Origin: Cellvibrionaceae bacterium
GTDB taxonomy: Bacteria; Pseudomonadota; Gammaproteobacteria; Pseudomonadales; Cellvibrionaceae
Length of the DNA: 24,758 nt
Direction of reading: 5' to 3'
NCBI GenBank assembly: GCA_030597965.1
Contig: JAUVQU010000007.1
Coordinates: forward strand, 1 to 24,758
A program made the position numbers and the translations under genes. The notes below the pieces were generated by a model that saw only the letters and a list, made by a program, of their open reading frames with translations, searched no databases and had not been told where the DNA came from. Below are positions 1 to 7,044 of this stretch, in pieces; within the stretch, counting starts at the first letter, position 1, and each line of letters opens with the position of its first letter.

Positions 1-558
1 GAAGGGCAAGTATCCATAGACAACAAAATCCTTACACATTTACCCATACACGGACGCGCCAGAGCAGGTATCGGCTACCTGCCACAGGAAGCCTCTGTTT
101 TTCGAAAACTAACAGTCTCGGAAAACATCCTCGGCATTTTAGAAACACGCAAAGACCTCAACCGCAGTGAGCGCCAGGCCAAGCTTGAGAAATTACTGCA
201 AGAATTTCACATTACCCACATTAAGGACAGTTTGGGTATGGCCCTATCTGGCGGCGAACGCCGACGCGTAGAGATTGCACGGGCACTCGCCACAGATCCA
301 GAATTTATTTTACTGGACGAACCCTTTGCTGGTGTAGACCCCATTTCAGTCAACGATATCAAACAAATCATTAAGCACTTAAAAGACAGGGGCTTAGGCG
401 TTCTAATCACAGACCACAATGTACGTGAGACTCTCGACATTTGTGAAAAGGCTTACATCGTCAGCGAAGGCCATATCATTTCAGAAGGCAGCCCTGAAGA
501 AGTGCTCGGCAATGCTAAAGTCCGCGAAGTTTATCTTGGGCACCAATTTAGTCTTTAA
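1..558 (+). CDS. lptB: LptB, LPS export ABC transporter ATPase (5' end cut by the window)
   Basis: This is the cytoplasmic ATPase of the LptB2FGC complex, which extracts lipopolysaccharide from the inner membrane and pushes it towards the outer membrane. Reading frame 1 is open from base 1 and gives 186 codons with stop TAA at 556-558. LptB is usually about 241 residues, so roughly 55 N-terminal residues, including the Walker A loop, lie outside the window. The visible parts are the Q-loop (YLPQE, fragment residues 26-30), the ABC signature LSGGERRRVEIARAL, Walker B FILLDEPFAGVDP and the H-loop ITDHNVRETL. The GVDP after Walker B and the DHNVRETL switch are typical of LptB rather than of amino-acid transporter ATPases. 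The position directly before rpoN is the conserved proteobacterial order (lptA-lptB-rpoN), which supports the assignment. An internal ATG at 232 is not the start, because conserved sequence continues upstream of it. Confidence 0.96.
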   Translation, partial: EGQVSIDNKILTHLPIHGRARAGIGYLPQEASVFRKLTVSENILGILETRKDLNRSERQAKLEKLLQEFHITHIKDSLGMALSGGERRRVEIARALATDPEFILLDEPFAGVDPISVNDIKQIIKHLKDRGLGVLITDHNVRETLDICEKAYIVSEGHIISEGSPEEVLGNAKVREVYLGHQFSL

Positions 559-601
559 TCGAACAGTCTGGACTTGACTTTTACCCACCACCCCAACTGC
601 C

Positions 602-617
602 CGGCACACTTCTTGCT
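602..617 (+). promoter_or_regulatory. Candidate sigma-54 (-24/-12) promoter upstream of rpoN
   Basis: The stretch reads CGGCAC, five bases, then TTGCT. The GG at 603-604 and the GC at 615-616 are separated by exactly ten bases, as in the sigma-54 consensus TGGCAC-N5-TTGCW. Only the T before GG differs. Transcription would start near 627, about 80 bases before the rpoN start codon. This would be autoregulation, as reported for some rpoN genes. I cannot see an obvious enhancer-binding site, so a chance match is possible. Confidence 0.35.
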
Positions 618-625
618 TTATTTTA

Positions 626-654
626 TTGCCCACTGGCGGCAAGCGGATTAAACT
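626..654 (+). promoter_or_regulatory. Possible sigma-70 promoter for rpoN
   Basis: TTGCCC (626-631) and TAAACT (649-654) are spaced 17 bases apart, giving 4/6 matches in each box. It overlaps the start region expected from the -24/-12 element at 602-617, so holoenzyme binding at one site could affect the other. The match is weak and was found by eye only. Confidence 0.25.
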
Positions 655-709
655 TCGATATAAAGATCAAATGGCATTTAAGGCTGTTTAATATGATATC
701 GGCTCAAGA

Positions 710-2206
710 ATGAAGCAATCGCTACAACTAAAATTCGGCCAACAGCTGACCATGACCCCTCAACTGCAACAGGCAATACGCCTTTTGCAGTTATCCACGT
801 TAGATTTACAGCAAGAAATACAAGAAGCCCTAGATTCAAATCCCATGCTTGAGTCTGACGATGACGACTTTGATGAATCCTTAGACCAAACCACCGAAAG
901 CAACACACAATCTGAAGCCCCCGACACCAAACCGCAAGAGAACGCAGAAACCAGCGCCACAGAAGAATCCACACCAGACAACGAATGGGATGAAACAATA
1001 CCCACTGAGTTACCAGTAGATACCGACTGGGACGATACCTACCAACCCAGCGCCACACTAACCAACGCCGCCAGCGCTGATGATGGCGACTATGAAGCTC
1101 ACCAATCCAGCACCGAAGAGTCACTTCAAGATCATCTGACGTGGCAACTAAACCTGACACCACTATCCCAACGCGACCAGATGATCGGCCTTACCATTAT
1201 TGATGCGATAGAACCTTCAGGACTACTCTCAATGGACGCGCTGCAGATCCATCAAGGGCTCATAGGTCAGTTAGAAGAAATTGAAGAGGATGAAGTACTC
1301 GCCGTACTGCATCGAATACAGCAATACGACCCTCCTGGTGTTGCCGCCCAAGATTTAAGCGAATGCCTTCTTATACAACTCAATCAGCTTCCAGAAGATG
1401 CAAGCTTCGTGGCAACTGCTAAACTGATTGTTAGGAACTATTTAATACAACTTGGCAGCCGTGATTACAAACTCATCATGCGTCGCTGCAGAATAAAAGA
1501 GAACGAACTAAAACAAGTTATCGAACTCATTCAGACCCTTAACCCGCGCCCAGGTGACAGCTTTGGAACCCTGGACACGGAATATGTGATACCTGATGTG
1601 TTTGTGACTAAAAAGGAGCATCACTGGGCAGTGAATCTTAACCCTGACATTGTGCCGAAATTACGTATTAATAACGAATACGCCTCACTCGTAAAACGCG
1701 CAGATACCAGCAGCGAAAACACCTTCCTAAAAGACAACCTTCAGGAGGCTCGCTGGCTTTTAAAAAGCCTGCAAAGTCGCAATGAAACACTTCTGAAAGT
1801 GGCCACCTCTATTGTCGAAAAACAACGTGGCTTTTTAGATTACGGCCCCGAGGCCATGAAACCTTTAGTCTTGCACGACATCGCCGAAGCAGTTGGCATG
1901 CACGAGTCAACCATCTCCAGGGTAACCACTCAAAAGTACATGCATACACCCAAGGGTATTTTCGAGTTGAAGTATTTTTTCTCCAGTCACGTAAGTACTG
2001 AGTCCGGCGGCGAGTGCTCATCCACTGCTATTCGGGCGCTAATCAAAAAGCTGGTTGCCGCCGAAAACCCACAAAAGCCACTGAGTGATAGCAAAATAAC
2101 AACTTTGCTAGCCGACCAAGGCATCAAGGTTGCCCGCAGGACCATAGCCAAATACCGTGAATCAATTGGAATACCCGCATCCAATGAGCGTAAACGTCTA
2201 GTTTAA
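710..2206 (+). CDS. rpoN: RNA polymerase sigma-54 factor RpoN
   Basis: This sigma factor directs RNA polymerase to -24/-12 promoters that need an AAA+ activator, typically for nitrogen, motility and other regulated genes. The protein has 498 residues, slightly longer than the usual 475-500. Region I (1-50) is the glutamine- and leucine-rich activator-interacting domain, beginning MKQSLQLKFGQQLTMTPQLQ. Region II (about 50-140) is a long acidic, low-complexity linker rich in D, E, T and S. The core-binding domain follows. A helix-turn-helix lies at 398-426 (HESTISRVTTQKY onward), and the diagnostic RpoN box ARRTIAKYR, which reads the -24 element, is at 475-483. It is the first of a run of same-strand genes (hpf, ptsN, rapZ, npr) conserved in proteobacteria. 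The ATG at 710 gives the canonical N-terminus. No feature suggests damage. Confidence 0.98.
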   Translation: MKQSLQLKFGQQLTMTPQLQQAIRLLQLSTLDLQQEIQEALDSNPMLESDDDDFDESLDQTTESNTQSEAPDTKPQENAETSATEESTPDNEWDETIPTELPVDTDWDDTYQPSATLTNAASADDGDYEAHQSSTEESLQDHLTWQLNLTPLSQRDQMIGLTIIDAIEPSGLLSMDALQIHQGLIGQLEEIEEDEVLAVLHRIQQYDPPGVAAQDLSECLLIQLNQLPEDASFVATAKLIVRNYLIQLGSRDYKLIMRRCRIKENELKQVIELIQTLNPRPGDSFGTLDTEYVIPDVFVTKKEHHWAVNLNPDIVPKLRINNEYASLVKRADTSSENTFLKDNLQEARWLLKSLQSRNETLLKVATSIVEKQRGFLDYGPEAMKPLVLHDIAEAVGMHESTISRVTTQKYMHTPKGIFELKYFFSSHVSTESGGECSSTAIRALIKKLVAAENPQKPLSDSKITTLLADQGIKVARRTIAKYRESIGIPASNERKRLV

Positions 2207-2225
2207 GTTCACCTCATGATGTACC

Positions 2226-2286
2226 GTCGACCCCTACATCATCGAACACAGGGGCGACAAAACAATGTCGACCTCGTTCGACTTTT
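2226..2286 (+). promoter_or_regulatory. Two small stem-loops between rpoN and hpf
   Basis: The 105-bp gap between rpoN and hpf can fold twice. GTCG-A-CCCCT (2226-2235) pairs with AGGGGCGAC (2250-2258) around one bulged A. GTCGA (2267-2271) pairs with TCGAC (2278-2282) and is followed by TTTT. The second could be a weak terminator or attenuator that lowers readthrough from rpoN into hpf, or simply leader structure. The stems are short, so this is tentative. Confidence 0.3.
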
Positions 2287-2311
2287 CATAGTGATAAAAG
2301 AGGAGCAACGC

Positions 2312-2602
2312 ATGCAAATTAACTTAAGCGGTCATCATGTTGATCTTACACCTGCCATTAAAGATTACATCAACACCAAAATTGGCCGCCTTGAAAAACA
2401 CCACGATAAAATTACCAGTACCAACGTCACACTAACTGTTGATAAACTACGGCAAAAAGCGGAAGCACTGATCCATGTAAGCGGCAAAGAGTTTTTTGCC
2501 GAGAGTGAATCGGAAAATATGTATACAGCTATAGACCTGTTAGCCGATAAACTTGACCGGCAACTTCTTAAACACAAAGAAATACTTCGCAATCACCGGT
2601 AA
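2312..2602 (+). CDS. hpf: Short-form ribosome hibernation promoting factor HPF
   Basis: HPF binds the 30S decoding channel in stationary phase and, with RMF, drives formation of inactive 100S ribosome dimers. The product has 96 residues, matching short HPF/YfiA proteins (E. coli HPF has 95). It shows the family start MQINLSGHHVDLTPAIKDYI and the basic C-terminal helix ending in a KHKEILRNHR tail. The frame is open further upstream to 2216, but I place the start at the ATG at 2312 because AGAGGAG sits just ahead of it and the family N-terminus begins exactly there. Translation probably couples to ptsN, whose ATG lies 3 bases past this stop. The rpoN-hpf-ptsN order is a standard arrangement. 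Confidence 0.95.
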   Translation: MQINLSGHHVDLTPAIKDYINTKIGRLEKHHDKITSTNVTLTVDKLRQKAEALIHVSGKEFFAESESENMYTAIDLLADKLDRQLLKHKEILRNHR

Positions 2603-2605
2603 CCT

Positions 2606-3058
2606 ATGCAGATTCAATCCCTCTTGTCCCTACGCCGCACCGCCTGCGACGTAGAGGGCATCAGCAAAAAACGCGTTCTAGAGTATCTTTCTAACCTCAT
2701 AGCCCAAGACCAGCCGACATTAAATGCCGATGAAATATTCAGCCGCCTAATCAGCCGTGAAAAGCTGGGCAGCACCGGGCTCGGCAATGGCGTTGCCATA
2801 CCCCATTGTCGCCTCGCCAATTGCTCGGGTATTCTAGGTGGAATAATCAAGCTCAGTGAACCCATTGAATACGAAGCAGTAGATGACCAACCGGTGGATA
2901 TTGTCTTCATCTTGATCGTCCCGGAAGAAACACAAGACACTCACTTACAAGCGCTAGCGGCGTTAGCTGAGCGTTTTAATAATCCGAAATATCTCAAACA
3001 ATTACGCGACGCCAGCTCGGATGAAAGCCTGCTCAATGCAGCCACCTCCTTAGACTAG
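2606..3058 (+). CDS. ptsN: PTS IIA-like nitrogen regulatory protein EIIA-Ntr
   Basis: EIIA-Ntr is the terminal phosphate acceptor of the nitrogen PTS (PtsP to NPr to PtsN). It is regulatory rather than a sugar transporter, and is known to influence K+ transport and nitrogen/carbon balance. The protein has 150 residues forming a single PTS_EIIA type-2 domain. The phosphorylated histidine is H67 in the motif GVAIPHCRL. The C-terminal half carries the conserved DQPVDIVFIL strand and the HLQALAALAERF helix. The start ATG is 3 bases after the hpf stop with little Shine-Dalgarno sequence, which suggests translational coupling. NPr is encoded two genes downstream. PtsP is not in the window. Confidence 0.96.
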   Translation: MQIQSLLSLRRTACDVEGISKKRVLEYLSNLIAQDQPTLNADEIFSRLISREKLGSTGLGNGVAIPHCRLANCSGILGGIIKLSEPIEYEAVDDQPVDIVFILIVPEETQDTHLQALAALAERFNNPKYLKQLRDASSDESLLNAATSLD

Positions 3059-3154
3059 TCGGACGAAGTACGCCCTCCGGTTCACAATGTAGCATCGAAA
3101 CATTATGATCATTACTCACATGCGCCAACAAATAATTGCCCAAGGGAATACTTG

Positions 3155-4015
3155 ATGCGCCTAGTTATCATCAGCGGCCGCTCCGGCGCAGGCAAGAGCA
3201 TTGCGCTACACGCACTAGAAGATGCAGGCTTCAACTGCATTGACAACCTGCCTGTGTCATTACTGCCTGCACTTATCGAGCAAATTAATAAGCAGTCCGA
3301 GAAGGGCAATCTGGCCATCTGTATTGACGCCCGCAATCGAGGCGAAGAACTGCAACAGTTCCCTCAGCTTATTGCACAGGTCAGGAAGTCAGATCTGAGC
3401 TGCGAAGTGTTATTTCTGGATGCCCGTACAGACGTACTCATTAGAAGATACAGCGAAACCCGAAGACGTCACCCGCTAAGCAATCAAACGGTCGACCTCA
3501 CAGACGCAATCACACGGGAAAGAACCTACCTTGAGCCCATCATTGATGCAGCCGACCTCACCATTGACACCACCGCACTAACCTTGCATCAACTGCGCAG
3601 CCTGATTAATGAAAGGATCGTAGATCTGGTTGGCAACAATATGGCCCTGCAATTTCAGTCGTTCGGATTCAAACACAGTATTCCCATAGACGCCGATTTG
3701 GTATTCGACGTGCGCTGCCTCCCCAATCCATACTGGGTACCCGAGTTAAGGGGCTATACCGGACAAGACCAGCCTGTCATCGAGTTTCTGGAAAACCAAA
3801 CTATGGTTACGCAGATGTACGAAGACATAAAACAGCACCTCACTCGCTGGCTACCTGAATTCATAAAAAACAATCGCAGCTACTTCACTGTCGCCATTGG
3901 CTGCACAGGAGGCCAACATCGCTCTGTTTATCTCAGTGAAAAGCTCTATCAACATTTCAGTCAAACATTTGACAACAGCCTAGTACGCCACAGAGAATTA
4001 GGTAAGTCTCACTAG
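3155..4015 (+). CDS. rapZ: RNase adapter / nucleotide-binding protein RapZ
   Basis: RapZ is a P-loop protein. In E. coli it binds the sRNA GlmZ, recruits RNase E and senses glucosamine-6-phosphate. In other proteobacteria its RNA partner is less clear. The product has 286 residues, the usual family length. The Walker A motif GRSGAGKS is at residues 8-15, and the C-terminal ligand- and RNA-binding domain carries the invariant GCTGGQHRS at 249-257. A TTG codon lies immediately before the ATG, but ATG at 3155 gives the canonical MRLVIISGRSG start with AAGGGA upstream. It sits between ptsN and npr as in most gammaproteobacteria, consistent with a link to the nitrogen PTS. Confidence 0.96.
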   Translation: MRLVIISGRSGAGKSIALHALEDAGFNCIDNLPVSLLPALIEQINKQSEKGNLAICIDARNRGEELQQFPQLIAQVRKSDLSCEVLFLDARTDVLIRRYSETRRRHPLSNQTVDLTDAITRERTYLEPIIDAADLTIDTTALTLHQLRSLINERIVDLVGNNMALQFQSFGFKHSIPIDADLVFDVRCLPNPYWVPELRGYTGQDQPVIEFLENQTMVTQMYEDIKQHLTRWLPEFIKNNRSYFTVAIGCTGGQHRSVYLSEKLYQHFSQTFDNSLVRHRELGKSH

Positions 4016-4037
4016 CCCATACTAATTAGGAATACCA

Positions 4038-4307
4038 ATGCTCGAACAACAGGTAACCATTATCAATAAGCTCGGCCTGCACGCTAGAGCAGCGTCATTG
4101 CTGGCAAAAACTTGTGCTCGCTATGAAAGCACCATAAAAGTAGGCGTTAGCAGCAAAATGGTGGATGCCAAGAGCGTTATGTCCCTGATGCTGCTAGCCG
4201 CCAGTAAAGGCACCGACATCAATATTGAGGCGGAAGGCCGCGATGAACAGGAGGCCATGCAGGGCGTCATAGGACTGATCAACAACCGCTTTGACGAAGA
4301 AGAATAA
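4038..4307 (+). CDS. ptsO: Phosphocarrier protein NPr (PtsO), HPr family
   Basis: NPr passes phosphate from PtsP to EIIA-Ntr. This is an 89-residue single-domain HPr-like protein. The phosphorylated residue is H15 in KLGLHARAAS. S46 lies in the MVDAKSVMSL segment, at the place of the regulatory serine of HPr. The start ATG has AGGA seven bases upstream. It follows rapZ by 22 bases and clearly belongs to the same run. Its position next to ptsN and rapZ, not next to ptsI or crr, separates it from the sugar-PTS HPr. Also named npr. Confidence 0.95.
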   Translation: MLEQQVTIINKLGLHARAASLLAKTCARYESTIKVGVSSKMVDAKSVMSLMLLAASKGTDINIEAEGRDEQEAMQGVIGLINNRFDEEE

Positions 4308-4408
4308 ACATCACCAACTCAATAAGATTCACCAAACGTAATAAGCCGCTACCTTTTTAAAAAATGAAGCATTAAAATACCGCAACACACCCCAAAGAGC
4401 GTAAGCCA

Positions 4409-5758
4409 ATGCATAAGAACGCTGAAGATTTGCTACAACTCGGAGATCTCAGTGATGCCTTGGATTCCAATGCTCTGCAACAGGCACGTCGCACCTTAAA
4501 AAATCTGCGCCCCGCAGAGGTTGCCCACCTCATCGAGTCATCACCACCCTACCAGCGTCGCATTCTCTGGAGCCTGGTCGATAAAACCATCGAGGGTGAA
4601 ATCATTCAGGAACTATCTGATGACGTACAGTCACAGTTCCTGCAAGGTATGGACACCGCATCTCTTGTTGAGATCACCGAAGGTCTCGATACCGATGATA
4701 TAGCCGACATATTGCAGCAGTTGCCTGAGCGAGTACTAAAAGAAGTACTCTCCAGCATGTCCAGCCAGGATCGCCAACGCGTAGAGTCTGTACTTTCTTA
4801 CGAGGAAGACACCGCCGGCGGCCTCATGAACACGGACACCATCACCGTGCGACCGCGTCTCACACTGGATGCTGTGCTACGTTATTTGCGACGCCATGAC
4901 GAACTACCCGATTCAACCGACACCATCATAGTCGTCAACCGACAGGATCAATTTGTCGGCCTGCTGCCCCTCACAAAACTTTTAATATCTTCGCCTAACA
5001 GCACCGTTCGGGAAGTCATGATCACTGACGTTGACGCAATTTCCGCCAACATGCCCGACAATGAAGTCGCCAATCTCTTTGAAACCCATGACTGGGTATC
5101 AGCGCCAGTCGTCGACAATGACGGGCGCCTCTTAGGGCGTATCACCATTGATGACGTAGTTGATGTGATCCGTGAAGATGCCGATCACTCCCTGATGAGT
5201 TTAGCCGGCCTGGATGAAGAAGAAGATACCTTCGCCTCTGCTGTACGCACCACACCGCGTCGCGCCATTTGGCTTGGTGTTAATTTGCTCACTGCTATTC
5301 TTGCCTCATCCGTAATTAACATATTTCAAGACACTATCGAGAAGGTCGTTGCTCTGGCCGTGCTTATGCCTATTGTTGCCAGCATGGGCGGTGTCGCCGG
5401 AAGCCAGACTCTAACAGTTGTCATTCGAGGCATGGCCACCGGCAAGATAAGCCGCAGTAACGCCGGCTGGCTAACCTCCAGGGAACTTAGAGTCGGACTC
5501 TTTAATGGCGCCCTCTGGGCCATAGTGATGGCTGCCATTGCGGGAGTATGGTTCAACGATCAAACCATCGCACTCATCATTGGGGCCGCTATGGTCATTA
5601 ATATTGTCACCGCCGCCATTGCCGGTGCATTACTGCCCATAGCGCTAAAAGGGTTAAATATCGATCCCGCCTTGGCGGGTGGCGTTGCCCTCACCACCAT
5701 AACCGATGTCGTGGGTTTCCTGTCCTTCCTCGGCCTTGCTACTATTTTTTATGCATAA
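4409..5758 (+). CDS. mgtE: Magnesium channel/transporter MgtE
   Basis: MgtE is a homodimeric inner-membrane Mg2+ channel gated by cytoplasmic Mg2+. The protein has 449 residues and the full family architecture. The N-terminal helical MgtE_N domain (about 1-130) includes the repeated LSDDVQSQFLQ and LQQLPERVL type helices. Two CBS domains follow (about 135-255), the second with APVVDNDGRLLGRITIDDVVDVI. A connecting helix leads to five predicted membrane spans (about 280-449). The pore signatures MPIVASMGGVAGSQ and TTITDVVGF are present, and D433 corresponds to the pore aspartate of the Thermus protein. The gap from npr (101 bp) shows no terminator, so readthrough from the rpoN cluster is possible. 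I see no M-box-like leader; the gap is too short for one. Confidence 0.95.
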   Translation: MHKNAEDLLQLGDLSDALDSNALQQARRTLKNLRPAEVAHLIESSPPYQRRILWSLVDKTIEGEIIQELSDDVQSQFLQGMDTASLVEITEGLDTDDIADILQQLPERVLKEVLSSMSSQDRQRVESVLSYEEDTAGGLMNTDTITVRPRLTLDAVLRYLRRHDELPDSTDTIIVVNRQDQFVGLLPLTKLLISSPNSTVREVMITDVDAISANMPDNEVANLFETHDWVSAPVVDNDGRLLGRITIDDVVDVIREDADHSLMSLAGLDEEEDTFASAVRTTPRRAIWLGVNLLTAILASSVINIFQDTIEKVVALAVLMPIVASMGGVAGSQTLTVVIRGMATGKISRSNAGWLTSRELRVGLFNGALWAIVMAAIAGVWFNDQTIALIIGAAMVINIVTAAIAGALLPIALKGLNIDPALAGGVALTTITDVVGFLSFLGLATIFYA

Positions 5759-5818
5759 AGCTTGTACGCACAGCGTTTTTATATACAACGACTTTCCACC
5801 AATTCAAAGGCCTTTTTC

Positions 5819-6358
5819 ATGAGTGATTTTAAACACTTTGATAATGATGAAGATGATCTACTGCCATCTAAAACACAACTCAAACAAGAAGCCGCGGAAC
5901 TACAAAAATTAGGTCTGGAACTGGTAGAGCTAGGCGACAAGTATTTGGCTCAAATAGGCCTAGAGGGAAATTTAGGCCAAGCTGTTTATGACGCGCGCAA
6001 TATGAAGCACCGCGAAGGACGCCGCCGCCAATTACAACTTATTGGCAAGCTCATGCGGCATACCGATCATGAAGTGATTCGCAATAAACTTGATAAAGTT
6101 AAGAACATCGGCCGTCAACACGCACAAATCACCCAACAAACCGAGATATTACAACAACAATTACTGAACGATGGAAATCAAGCCCTGCAAGATTTCATCA
6201 GTGATTTTCCTCACTGCGAGATGCAGCATTTACGTCAGCTGATTCGTAATTCTCAGAAAGAGCTTGCTAAATTGACAGGCGAAGACAAATCGATCACGGC
6301 CAGTTCACGCAAACTATTTATTTATATTCGCGAAGTATTAGAGTCCGACGGACTCTAA
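5819..6358 (+). CDS. darP: Ribosome-associated protein DarP (YjgA), 50S assembly factor
   Basis: DarP (formerly YjgA, DUF615) associates with late 50S precursors and helps form the peptidyl transferase centre. The product has 179 residues (E. coli 183), mostly helical and very charged. It carries the family core MKHREGRRRQLQLIGKLMR in the middle and a conserved helical C-terminus. The open frame extends to a TTG at 5762, but the ATG at 5819 preceded by AAAGG matches the normal N-terminus. In Pseudomonas this gene lies between pmbA and tldD; here mgtE is upstream and msrB converges from downstream, so both tld genes are missing. Its last codons form a perfect hairpin that contains the stop codon (6338-6358). 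Confidence 0.92.
   Translation: MSDFKHFDNDEDDLLPSKTQLKQEAAELQKLGLELVELGDKYLAQIGLEGNLGQAVYDARNMKHREGRRRQLQLIGKLMRHTDHEVIRNKLDKVKNIGRQHAQITQQTEILQQQLLNDGNQALQDFISDFPHCEMQHLRQLIRNSQKELAKLTGEDKSITASSRKLFIYIREVLESDGL
6338..6358. terminator. Perfect 9-bp hairpin including the darP stop codon
   Basis: TTAGAGTCC (6338-6346) pairs perfectly with GGACTCTAA (6350-6358) around the loop GAC. The last three bases are the darP TAA. It lies between convergent darP and msrB, whose stops are 15 bases apart. There is no T-tract on either strand, so it may protect mRNA 3' ends or act in Rho-dependent termination rather than being a classic intrinsic terminator. Confidence 0.45.
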
Positions 6359-6373
6359 CTTAGACATTCTAAT

Positions 6374-6958
6374 CTAGGGCCTAACTTCCAGACCTGACAC
6401 TTCTATATTAGACGTTGCCGCGGGAATGAAGGCCAAAGCCGCCGAATTAATACAGTAGCGCAATCCGGTAGGCTGGGGCCCATCATTAAACACATGACCT
6501 AAATGCTCCCCACACTTTGACAAGACTTCAGTTCGCTTCATACCCCAACGGTAATCTGTTTTAAGTACCAGGTTATCCTTATCCAGTGCCTCCCAGAAAC
6601 TGGGCCAGCCCGTTCCTGACTTATACTTATGCTCTGACTTAAATACTGGAATACGACAGCCAGATGAAACAAATACACCTTCACGCTTTTCCCTCAACAG
6701 GACCCCCGTGTGAGGCCGCTCAGTGCCTCCCTGCCATAACACTTCATATTCCATAGGGCTCAATATTTGCTTCCAGATATCCCTTGGGATGTCTTCAAGC
6801 CCTTGTCCACTTGCGATACGCTGCTTCGCTTCAGTCATCGTTATGGAAGAATCTACAACTTCGTCGGTCTCAGAATCCCATGGCCATGAGAGAGCACCTG
6901 AAGCGTAGAGTAATACAGAACCTATTAATAAAAACACTAATGTACGCATAGAAACCAT
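6374..6958 (-). CDS. msrB: Exported peptide-methionine (R)-S-oxide reductase MsrB
   Basis: MsrB reduces methionine-R-sulfoxide in oxidised proteins. The 194-residue product begins with a hydrophobic signal segment (residues 5-23, then SWPWD), so it is probably periplasmic or membrane-anchored; there is no lipobox cysteine. The SelR domain covers about 66-180. It shows the substrate-pocket motifs SGTGWPSFW (114-122) and CGEHLGHVFNDGP (149-161), and the catalytic C169 in GLRYCINSAALAF. The usual resolving cysteine in SGCGWPSF is threonine here. The two zinc CxxC pairs are degenerate, leaving C101 and C149, which may take over recycling. ATG at 6958 is used; the ATG at 6949 is also possible because the GAAGGG upstream sits oddly close to the first. 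It is the last gene of the minus-strand block. Confidence 0.92.
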   Translation of the reverse strand: MVSMRTLVFLLIGSVLLYASGALSWPWDSETDEVVDSSITMTEAKQRIASGQGLEDIPRDIWKQILSPMEYEVLWQGGTERPHTGVLLREKREGVFVSSGCRIPVFKSEHKYKSGTGWPSFWEALDKDNLVLKTDYRWGMKRTEVLSKCGEHLGHVFNDGPQPTGLRYCINSAALAFIPAATSNIEVSGLEVRP

Positions 6959-7044
6959 CTGCCCTTCGGCAATTATTTATCTATGCAGTTAGAGAGCAAA
7001 AACGCTAGAAAATTCCCCACAAAAGGAAATATAAGAAGAAAGGA

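Noticed and set aside
574..602. TTGACT at 574-579 as a -35 for rpoN
   Set aside because: No acceptable -10 box at 16-18 bases downstream.
678..1163. 161-residue open frame on the minus strand opposite rpoN
   Set aside because: It lies antisense to the low-complexity acidic region of rpoN; the tryptophan- and arginine-rich composition is what a mirrored D/E/T-rich region gives. No ribosome-binding site or family resemblance.
5759..5818. Upstream TTG start for darP giving 19 extra residues
   Set aside because: The extension has no family resemblance and the ATG at 5819 has a proper AAAGG site.
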